NCBI RefSeq assembly: GCF_000482545.1
Contig: NZ_KI519455.1
Coordinates: 1,425,247-1,489,246, forward strand
Direction: 5' to 3'
DNA: 64,000 nt
Origin: Arthrobacter sp. 35W
GTDB lineage: Bacteria > Actinomycetota > Actinomycetes > Actinomycetales > Micrococcaceae
The first letter of the stretch is position 1. Each line of letters opens with the position of its first letter. This document shows, piece by piece, positions 57,889-64,000 of the stretch. The position numbers and the translations under genes were made by a program. The notes beneath the pieces are model-generated. The model was not told the origin of the DNA. It searched no databases and saw only the letters and a program-made list of their open reading frames with translations.

Positions 57889-59724
57889 ATGGCTTCACGC
57901 ATCGAAGATTATGCCCTGTTGTCCGATCTCCACACGGGACCGTTGGTTGCCCGCGATGGCAGCGTTGATTGGCTCTGCTTCCCGCGCTTCGACTCCCCTT
58001 CCGTCTTTGGTGCCCTGCTGGGCAGTGAAGAGAACGGCCGCTGGCTGCTGGCCCCGGCCGACGCCGCTGCGACGGTGGTTTCACGCTCCTATGTGGACCG
58101 GACGTTTGTGCTGGTGACCGAGTGGGCGGCCCCGGGTGGCACGGCCAGGATCACCGAATTCATGCCGGTGGGGGACCGCCGCGCCTCCCTGGTCCGCCGG
58201 GTGGAGGGCATCACCGGCAGCGTGGACATCCACCAGGAGCTGGTGATCCGCTTCAACTACGGCACGGTGCTGCCCTGGGTCAGCCGGATGCCCGACGAAG
58301 ACGGCACCGAGGTGCTGCTGGCCGTGGCCGGACCGGACGCCCTGGTGCTGCGCGGGGACGAGCTGCCGCACGCCGTCGACCACAAACACGCCGGCACCTT
58401 CGCCGTCGCCGCCGGGGAGACGGTGGACCTCGAGCTGGCCTGGTACCCCTCGCACCGCAAGGTCCCCGCCGGCATCGACGTCGACGCCGCCCTGGCCGAA
58501 ACCCTTCGCTACTGGGCGGACTGGGCCTCGGGCTACAACCAGGACGGCAAATACGCCGACGCCGTGGAGCGCTCGCTGCTGGTGCTGCGCGCCCTGACGC
58601 ATGAGGACACCGGCGGCATTGTTGCGGCCCCCACCACCTCGCTGCCGGAGGACTTTGGCGGCGCCCGCAACTGGGACTACCGCTACGTCTGGCTGCGCGA
58701 TGCCGCCCTGACGCTGGAGGCCATGCTCACCCACGGCTTCGCCAACGAGGCCCTGCAGTGGCGCAACTGGCTGCTGCGCGCCGTCGCCGGCGATCCGGAG
58801 GACCTGCAGATCATGTACGGCCTGGGCGGCGAGCGGGAGCTGGTCGAGGCGGAGCTGGGCCATCTGCCCGGCTACGAGGGCTCCGGGCCCGTGCGCATCG
58901 GCAACGGCGCCGTCGGACAGTACCAGGCCGACGTCGTCGGCGAGGTGCTGGTGGCGCTGGAGAAGCTGCGCCTGGCCGGAGGCGCGGAGGACCACTTCTC
59001 CTGGCCGCTGCAGCGCGCCCTGCTGGGTTTCGCCGAAAAGCACCTGGAGGCCCGCGACCACGGCATCTGGGAGATGCGCGGGGATCTGATGCATTTCACC
59101 CACTCGCGGGTGATGATGTGGGCCGCCTTCGACTGCGCCGTCCGCGCCGTCCGCGACCACGGGCTGGACGGCCCGGTGGAGCGCTGGGAGGAGCTGCGCG
59201 CCGGGCTGCACGCGGAGGTCATGGAATTCGGCTTCAACAAGGAGATCAATTCCTTCACCCAGACCTACGGTGGCACCCAGACCGATGCCTCGCTGCTGGT
59301 GATTCCGCAGGTGGGCTTCCTGGCCTACGACGACGAGCGGATGCTGGGCACCGTGGCACGGATGGAGGAGGAGCTGCTGGACGAGCACGGGCTGCTGCTG
59401 CGCTACCGCAGCGAAACCGGCGTCGACGGATTGGAACCGGGCGAACACCCCTTCCTGGCCTGCTCCTTCTGGCTCGTGGAGCAGTACGCGCACACCGGCC
59501 GGCGCCGCGACGCGACGGCCCTGATGGACACGCTCGTGGGCCTCTCCAACGAGCTGGGCCTGCTGAGCGAGGAGTATGCGATGGATCTGGGCCGGATGGC
59601 CGGAAACTTCCCGCAGGCCTTCTCCCACCTGGCCCTGGTCCGTGCCGCGGATGCCCTGCATGGCACGGAAAAGCTCTCCCTGGCCACCGGCGCCATGCCC
59701 ATCGTGGGCCCGCCGCTGCTGTGA
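57889..59724 (+). CDS. GH15 family glycoside hydrolase (glucoamylase/trehalase type)
   Basis: This 611-residue enzyme starts SRIEDYALLSDLHTGPLVAR, the usual N-terminus of bacterial GH15 proteins, followed by a beta-sandwich and then the (alpha/alpha)6 barrel with GARNWDYRYVWLRDAAL and PGEHPFLACSFWLVEQ. Members act on glucosides of starch or trehalose; the actinobacterial trehalases belong to this group. Which one applies cannot be told here. ATG 57889 fits the family start; a GTG at 57868 would add seven residues. Its TGA overlaps the azlC start. Confidence 0.87.
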   Translation: MASRIEDYALLSDLHTGPLVARDGSVDWLCFPRFDSPSVFGALLGSEENGRWLLAPADAAATVVSRSYVDRTFVLVTEWAAPGGTARITEFMPVGDRRASLVRRVEGITGSVDIHQELVIRFNYGTVLPWVSRMPDEDGTEVLLAVAGPDALVLRGDELPHAVDHKHAGTFAVAAGETVDLELAWYPSHRKVPAGIDVDAALAETLRYWADWASGYNQDGKYADAVERSLLVLRALTHEDTGGIVAAPTTSLPEDFGGARNWDYRYVWLRDAALTLEAMLTHGFANEALQWRNWLLRAVAGDPEDLQIMYGLGGERELVEAELGHLPGYEGSGPVRIGNGAVGQYQADVVGEVLVALEKLRLAGGAEDHFSWPLQRALLGFAEKHLEARDHGIWEMRGDLMHFTHSRVMMWAAFDCAVRAVRDHGLDGPVERWEELRAGLHAEVMEFGFNKEINSFTQTYGGTQTDASLLVIPQVGFLAYDDERMLGTVARMEEELLDEHGLLLRYRSETGVDGLEPGEHPFLACSFWLVEQYAHTGRRRDATALMDTLVGLSNELGLLSEEYAMDLGRMAGNFPQAFSHLALVRAADALHGTEKLSLATGAMPIVGPPLL

Positions 59725-60608
59725 CAACCACTTCTCCGCAATCGTTTTTTGCCTCTCCGGCGGTCCGGATCGGCATCTCCATCAGCATTGCCACCGGGCT
59801 GTACGGCATCTCCTTCGGTGCACTGTCCTCGGCCTCCGGGCTGGATTTTTGGCAGACCATGGCGCTGAGCCTGCTGCTTTTCAGCGGCGGCTCCCAATTC
59901 GCCTTCATCGGCGTCGTGGCCGGCGGCGGCAGCGGGGTGGCGGCCATGAGCGCCTCCGCCCTGCTGGGCATCCGCAACGGCGTCTACGGCATGCAGCTCA
60001 ACGCCCTGCTGCGCCCCAGCGGCTGGCGCCGGCTGGCCTCGGCGCACATCACCATCGACGAATCCACGGCAACCGCCACAGGCCAGAGCGACCCGGCGGA
60101 GCAGCGCCGCGGGTTCTGGGTGGCCGGACTGGGCATCTTCGTTCTGTGGAATGTCTTCACCGCCGTGGGTGCGCTGTTGGGCGACGCCCTGGGCGATCCC
60201 AAGCAGTGGGGTCTCGACGGCGCCGCGGTGGCCGCGTTCCTGGGCCTGCTCTGGCCGCGCATCAAGGCCGTCCAGCCGGCGGCCATCGCCGTCGTCTGCG
60301 CCGTGGCCACGCTGCTGGTGGTGCCGCTGGTGCCGCCCGGCGTGCCGATCCTGGTTGCGGCGGTGGTGGCCGGATTGATTGGCTGGTTCCGCCGCGGACA
60401 CGAGGGCGAGGGCATGGAGCCGGACGTGGAACCCTATGAGCACGACGCCGAGCTGCACCACGGTGCGCACCGCGCCGCCGCTGGTGGGCACCCGGGCACC
60501 GGCTCTGCCGGCACCGACCCTGGCGGCCGCGCCGTCGGGCACCCCGAGGACCGCTCCGGCCGCCAAACTGCTGGGCCGTCCGACGCTGAAACGCGGGAGA
60601 AGCCATGA
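59721..60608 (+). CDS. azlC: AzlC family branched-chain amino acid exporter subunit
   Basis: This 295-residue membrane protein has the AzlC marks: TGLYGISFGALSSASGLDFW and LLLFSGGSQFAFIGVVAGGG, and several further helices. With AzlD it exports branched-chain amino acids (as in BrnFE and AzlCD). A hydrophilic tail of about 70 residues, rich in His, Gly and Pro, makes it longer than usual. GTG 59721 overlaps the GH15 stop and its own stop overlaps azlD. Confidence 0.88.
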   Translation: MTTTSPQSFFASPAVRIGISISIATGLYGISFGALSSASGLDFWQTMALSLLLFSGGSQFAFIGVVAGGGSGVAAMSASALLGIRNGVYGMQLNALLRPSGWRRLASAHITIDESTATATGQSDPAEQRRGFWVAGLGIFVLWNVFTAVGALLGDALGDPKQWGLDGAAVAAFLGLLWPRIKAVQPAAIAVVCAVATLLVVPLVPPGVPILVAAVVAGLIGWFRRGHEGEGMEPDVEPYEHDAELHHGAHRAAAGGHPGTGSAGTDPGGRAVGHPEDRSGRQTAGPSDAETREKP

Positions 60609-60916
60609 ACCTGTGGCCCTGGATCCTGCTGGCCTGCGTGCTCGCCTACGCGACAAAGCTGCTGGGCTATCTGGTCCCCGCGAAGCTGATGGACAACCCC
60701 CGCATGTCGCGTGTTGCGGGAACACTGACCATTGGGCTGCTTGCCTCGTTGACCATTGTGAACGCCATGGGCAGCGGCAACGCCGTCGTGCTCGATGCCC
60801 GGCTGGGCGCCCTCGTGGCCGCAGCAATTGCCCTGGCGCTTCGGGCCCCGTTCCTCGTCGTCGTGATTGTCGGCGCCGCGGCCGCCGCCGGGCTCAGACT
60901 CCTCGGCTGGGGCTGA
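60605..60916 (+). CDS. azlD: AzlD family branched-chain amino acid exporter subunit
   Basis: This 103-residue protein has three to four short membrane helices and the AzlD pattern ATKLLGYLVPAKLMDNPRMS. It is the small partner of AzlC, coupled by an ATGA overlap. Confidence 0.88.
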   Translation: MNLWPWILLACVLAYATKLLGYLVPAKLMDNPRMSRVAGTLTIGLLASLTIVNAMGSGNAVVLDARLGALVAAAIALALRAPFLVVVIVGAAAAAGLRLLGWG

Positions 60917-60924
60917 CCGGCCCC

Positions 60925-61245
60925 GCAGCATTCATCCATGACGCCGATTCCCGTTTATGACGTGACTACTACCGCATCCCAAGCGGGAAACTGTGTCGGC
61001 GTTGCGTGGGGGACACGTCTGTCGCACCGGATTTCGGTTCCGCACGCTCCGCTCAATCAGCGACGCCGGTGTCGAGCGGTTCCGAGACCCCTCCGCGGCC
61101 TGCAGCATTCATCCATGACGCCGATTCCCGTTCATGACGTGACTACGACTGCATCCCAAGCGGGAAACTGTGTCGGCGTTGCGTGGGGGACACGTCTGTC
61201 GCACCGGATTTCGGCTCCGCACGCTCCGCTCAATCAGCGACGCCG
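60925..61245. repeat. Duplicated 144-base intergenic repeat
   Basis: Copy one (60925-61068) and copy two (61102-61245) differ at only about four positions over 144 bases; 33 bases separate them. Each begins GCAGCATTCATCCATGACGC and ends CTCAATCAGCGACGCCG. Both can be read as a short frame starting MTPIPV, but neither has a ribosome binding site, so these are not taken as genes. Apart from the two copies, the 334-base gap between azlD and the thiamine-binding gene holds nothing else. Confidence 0.88.
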
Positions 61246-61250
61246 CTGGT

Positions 61251-61580
61251 TCAGCCGTTGGCGTCGAGGGCGTTCTCGAGGCGGGAGACCTTGCCGGTGA
61301 GTTCGCCGGAGTAGCCGGGGCGGATGTCGGCCTTCAGGACCAGGGAGACGCGGCTGCCATAGCGGCCCACGGCCTCGGTGGCGCGCTTGACGACGTCCAT
61401 GACCTCATCCCATTCGCCCTCGATCTCGGTGAACATCGAGCCGGTGTGGTTGGGCAGCCCGGACTCGCGGACCACCTTCACCGCGGCGGCGACGGCATTG
61501 TGCACGCTGGCGGCGTCGCCGGTGCCCGCGGGGGCGTCGGTGGGGGTGCCGGACGGGGCGACGGAAAAGGCAACAATCAT
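61251..61580 (-). CDS. MTH1187-family thiamine-binding protein
   Basis: This 109-residue ferredoxin-like protein matches the MTH1187/YkoF family, which binds thiamine or similar ligands as a tetramer. Typical are the start MIVAFSVAPSG, the HNAVAAAVKVVRESGLPNHT helix-loop and FTEIEGEWDEVMDVVKRA. AGGAG lies about seven bases before ATG 61580. Confidence 0.88.
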   Translation of the reverse strand: MIVAFSVAPSGTPTDAPAGTGDAASVHNAVAAAVKVVRESGLPNHTGSMFTEIEGEWDEVMDVVKRATEAVGRYGSRVSLVLKADIRPGYSGELTGKVSRLENALDANG

Positions 61581-61726
61581 GGTGGGCTCCTGGCAGCGGG
61601 GCGGACATCGAATGGGTGGCGCCGGCGGCCGGCGCTGCTTCAACGTTAGGCCATGCGTCCGGCCCGGCGCGGCCCGTCATGGGCACCGCTCCCCATTGAG
61701 ACGTCTTTCCCCATCGCCTACCGCCC

Positions 61727-61773
61727 AGTGTCCTCCCCTGCCTCGCTGCGCTCGGCGGGGCCCCTCGGACACT
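61727..61773. repeat. Degenerate repeat copy flanked by a 7-base inverted repeat
   Basis: AGTGTCC (61727-61733) and GGACACT (61767-61773) bracket CCTCGCTGCGCTCGGCGGGG and CCCCTC, which resemble the minus-strand form of the repeats at 25861-25977. Unlike those copies it lies between divergent genes, not after a stop codon. The other 150 bases of the gap show nothing. Confidence 0.5.
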
Positions 61774-61785
61774 AGGCTTGGGACT

Positions 61786-62337
61786 ATGCTCGCATCTCTT
61801 TTTGCTCTGCCGTTGGCGCTGCCCGGCAAGACCTATGACACCACCTCTGGCGACCCTGCGGCGGCGATGGCCTTCCTGGTCACCGTGCTGCTCGTGGAAT
61901 TCCTGATCTTTGCCGTGCTGTACGTGGGCGGCGCCATTGCCTGGATGGGCGTCTACAAGAAGGCGGGCTACCCCGGATGGGTGGGGTTTGTCCCGTTCTA
62001 CAACAGTTGGGTGCTGGTGAAGATCGGCGGGCGTCCGGAATCCAGCTTCTGGCTCCAATTCATTCCCTATGCCGGCATCTATTGGGCGATTCTGTCGCTG
62101 AACAATGTGGCCAAATCCTTCGGCAAGGACGCCGGCTACACGGTGGGGCTGGTGTTCCTGCCGTGGGTCTTTGCGTCGATGCTGTCCTTTGGCGAGGCCA
62201 GGTATCTGGGCCCCAGCTACGTCGACCCCAACCGGTTCCAGGGAGGCTACCCTCCGCAATACGGACAGCCGCAGCAGTATGGCCAGCAGTACCCGCAGCA
62301 GTACGGGCAACAGCCGCCCATCCCGCCCGCACAGTAG
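61786..62337 (+). CDS. DUF5684-like membrane protein with Gln/Tyr-rich tail
   Basis: This 183-residue protein has about four membrane helices and the pattern WMGVYKKAGYPGWVGFVPFY followed by GIYWAILSLNNVAKSFGKDA, typical of DUF5684. The last 35 residues are low-complexity with repeats of PQQYGQ. The function is unknown; such tails are often flexible and may drive self-association. Confidence 0.8.
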   Translation: MLASLFALPLALPGKTYDTTSGDPAAAMAFLVTVLLVEFLIFAVLYVGGAIAWMGVYKKAGYPGWVGFVPFYNSWVLVKIGGRPESSFWLQFIPYAGIYWAILSLNNVAKSFGKDAGYTVGLVFLPWVFASMLSFGEARYLGPSYVDPNRFQGGYPPQYGQPQQYGQQYPQQYGQQPPIPPAQ

Positions 62338-62399
62338 AACCCGTGGAACCCCGGCCCGGACTCTGGCGCAGCCCCCACGCCCGGTCCTAGGCTGGGGCC

Positions 62400-63080
62400 A
62401 TGAGCGATCACCCTGCGGAACCGGGCTGGATTGGTGTGGAGCGTTTCCTGTCGGAGACCCTGGTCAAGCCCGATGCGGCCTTGAAGGCGGCGGTGTCCAC
62501 GGCTAAGGCCGCGGGGATGCCGGCCATTGAGGTGGCCCCGACGGCGGGCAAGCTGCTGATGCTGCTGGCACGGATTTCCGGTGCCCGGCGGGTGTTGGAG
62601 ATCGGCACGCTGGCCGGGTTCAGCACCATCTGGCTGGCCCGGGGGATGGCCGACGGCGGAACGCTGGTGACGTGCGAGTACCTCCCCGAGCACGCCGCCG
62701 TCGCCCGGAAGAACATCGACGGCGCCGGGCTCGCCGTGGACGTGGACATCCGCGTGGGTCCGGCTTTGGATACACTGCCGCTGCTGGCCGGCGGCGAACC
62801 CTTTGATCTGGTGTTCATCGACGCGGACAAGGCCAACAACATCCACTACCTCGAATGGGCCGTCAAACTTTCCCGTCCCGGCACCCTGATCGTGGTGGAC
62901 AACGTCGTCTGGGACGGGCGCATCATCCACGACGAGTCCCTGGCGGACCCGGCACAGGATGCTGCCGCCATCCGTGCCTCGTTGGAGTTCATCGGCAGCC
63001 ACCCGCGGCTGGAGGCCACGGCCATCCAGACCGTGGGCGCCAAGGGCTGGGATGGGTTCGCGCTGGCCCTGGTCCGGTAG
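62400..63080 (+). CDS. SAM-dependent O-methyltransferase (COMT-like)
   Basis: This 226-residue enzyme resembles the caffeoyl-CoA O-methyltransferase family. The SAM-binding motif is VLEIGTLAGFSTIWLARGM, the metal-binding Asp is in LVFIDADKANNIHYLEWAV, and IVVDNVVWDGRI contains the second Asp-Asn pair. The substrate is probably a catechol-like compound but cannot be named. Confidence 0.9.
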   Translation: MSDHPAEPGWIGVERFLSETLVKPDAALKAAVSTAKAAGMPAIEVAPTAGKLLMLLARISGARRVLEIGTLAGFSTIWLARGMADGGTLVTCEYLPEHAAVARKNIDGAGLAVDVDIRVGPALDTLPLLAGGEPFDLVFIDADKANNIHYLEWAVKLSRPGTLIVVDNVVWDGRIIHDESLADPAQDAAAIRASLEFIGSHPRLEATAIQTVGAKGWDGFALALVR

Positions 63081-63114
63081 CCGGCCATGGCCCGCGCTGG
63101 CGTAGCCTGAAAGC

Positions 63115-63183
63115 ATGACACCGTTCCCCCTCCCAGGTTCCGCCGCGCCCGAATTGTCCGCTGCCATGCGGGTGTGCGCCTGA
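63115..63183 (+). CDS. Possible 22-residue leader ORF
   Basis: ATG 63115 opens a frame of 22 codons (MTPFPLPGSAAPELSAAMRV and two more) whose TGA overlaps the next ATG by one base (TGATG). It may couple translation of the spermidine-synthase-like gene. No ribosome binding site is clear, so it may be fortuitous. Confidence 0.3.
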   Translation: MTPFPLPGSAAPELSAAMRVCA

Positions 63184-64000
63184 TGGGCCGGCAGCGGGCA
63201 CCCAAGGATGCCGCCCCGGATGAGGCCTCGACCGCCGCCAACGGCCCGGTGGCCGGCAGCTACCCGATCGACACCGGATCCGCTGAACTGGTGCGCGACG
63301 GCGACAATCCCACCGGCTGGCTGTTGAAGCTCAACGGAGTGCAGAGTTCGCATGTGGATCTGGCCGATCCGCTGCGCCTGGATTTTGAATACATGCGCTG
63401 GATCATGGCCCTGGTGGAAAGCCAGTGGCCGCAGGACGCCAAGCTGCGCTCGCTGCATCTAGGCGGGGCGGCCTGCTCCATGGCCCGGTACATGGTGGCC
63501 CGGTTCCCCGCCTCGCGCAATGTGGTGGTGGAGATCGACGGGAAGCTGGCCGACTATGTCCGCGGCTGGTTCGACCTGCCCCGGGCGCCGCTGCTGAAGA
63601 TCCGCGTGGGGGAGGCCCGCGCCGTCACCGAGTCCCTGACGGAGGACAGCCGGGACCTCATCATCCGGGATGTCTTTGCGGGGCCCCTCACGCCTCAGGC
63701 GCTGACGACGGCGGAGTTCACCGCCCATGTCCGCCGGGTGCTGGCGCCGGGCGGGGTCTACGCCGTCAACTGCGGGGACGCGCCGTCGTTGGCCACAGCC
63801 CGCCGGGAGGCAGCCACCATTGCCGCGGCCTTTCCGCACACCGCGATCATTGCCGATCCGCCGATGCTCAAGGGCCGCCGGTACGGCAACATCATCATTG
63901 CCGGCTCCGATGTCCCGCTCGGCATGGACCCCTCGCTGCCCCGCGTCCTGCTGGGCGGGGCGATGCCCGCCCAGCTCTGGGACGACGCCAAGGTGCGCCA
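63183..64000 (+). CDS. Spermidine synthase-like methyltransferase-fold protein (partial)
   Basis: The gene starts at ATG 63183 and runs off the window after 272 codons. It has the spermidine-synthase fold: WLLKLNGVQSSHVDLADPLR, the nucleotide-binding loop SLHLGGAACSMARYMVARFP, and VVVEIDGKLADYVRGWFDLP, with RDVFAGPLTPQALTTAEF after it. Proteins of this type in Arthrobacter relatives are annotated as spermidine synthase, but many lack polyamine-binding residues, so the true substrate is open. Confidence 0.82.
   Translation, partial: MGRQRAPKDAAPDEASTAANGPVAGSYPIDTGSAELVRDGDNPTGWLLKLNGVQSSHVDLADPLRLDFEYMRWIMALVESQWPQDAKLRSLHLGGAACSMARYMVARFPASRNVVVEIDGKLADYVRGWFDLPRAPLLKIRVGEARAVTESLTEDSRDLIIRDVFAGPLTPQALTTAEFTAHVRRVLAPGGVYAVNCGDAPSLATARREAATIAAAFPHTAIIADPPMLKGRRYGNIIIAGSDVPLGMDPSLPRVLLGGAMPAQLWDDAKVR

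Noticed and set aside
60938-61300. Open frame of 120 codons across the duplicated repeat
   Set aside because: It reads the same peptide twice through both repeat copies, has no ribosome binding site and matches no family; it is a by-product of the repeat.

Overview
The window is about 64 kb of high-GC DNA from an actinobacterium, most likely Arthrobacter or a close relative in the Micrococcaceae. The signs are G/C-rich third codon positions, many GTG starts, ATGA/GTGA gene overlaps, an ArgA of the mycobacterial Rv2747 type, a two-cysteine pyridoxal kinase, a MutY/DisA/RadA neighbourhood and a FruR-FruK-FruA operon. Placement is by recall of families, not by a search. The left gene and the right gene both run off the window.

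Positions 1-16.2 kb form a beta-galactoside utilisation locus. It holds a Tat-exported GH35 beta-galactosidase with a ricin-type lectin domain, a CUT1 sugar importer (binding protein plus two permeases, no ATPase), a LacI repressor, an intracellular GH35 beta-galactosidase, an aldose 1-epimerase, a GalE-type epimerase, a small unknown protein, a DUF1349 protein, a TetR regulator and a large LacZ-type GH2 enzyme. Five closely matching LacI-type palindromes lie in the two divergent promoter regions, which suggests one regulon: split the galactoside outside, import, hydrolyse inside, then epimerise galactose.

Positions 16.2-27.1 kb hold a TMEM175-like channel, an FAD monooxygenase, ArgA, the PTS-dependent dihydroxyacetone kinase (DhaK, DhaL, DhaM), then MutY, a membrane protein, DisA, RadA and an FUSC-type protein. 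Positions 27.1-33.2 kb are phosphate uptake: a PHO-box-like promoter, pstSCAB, and convergent to it a DUF47/Pit low-affinity pair. A cloverleaf-like 87-base element lies just upstream of DUF47.

Positions 33.5-39.0 kb hold tRNA-Lys(TTT), a lipoprotein, a pyridoxal kinase, a GNAT protein, an SDR and a ProP-like transporter. Positions 39.2-45.3 kb hold the fructose PTS (HPr, EI, FruA, FruK, FruR); its EI and HPr probably also feed DhaM. Positions 45.3-49.6 kb hold an esterase, a DUF2871 protein, a HAD hydrolase, a GntR regulator and unknown proteins. At 49.4-55.5 kb a membrane glycosyltransferase is divergent from a hybrid histidine kinase with Hpt domain, itself overlapped by a response-regulator diguanylate cyclase; this looks like a phosphorelay feeding cyclic-di-GMP. 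The rest holds DUF445, a glycerophosphodiesterase, a GH15 enzyme, AzlCD, a thiamine-binding protein, a DUF5684-like protein, an O-methyltransferase and a spermidine-synthase-like protein.

The most unusual features are non-coding: a repeat family that starts directly after stop codons and appears to have one translated copy inside fruA, a 144-base duplicated intergenic repeat, a 29-bp perfect hairpin after pstB, and the cloverleaf-like element. No CRISPR array, rRNA, prophage or transposase gene was seen.
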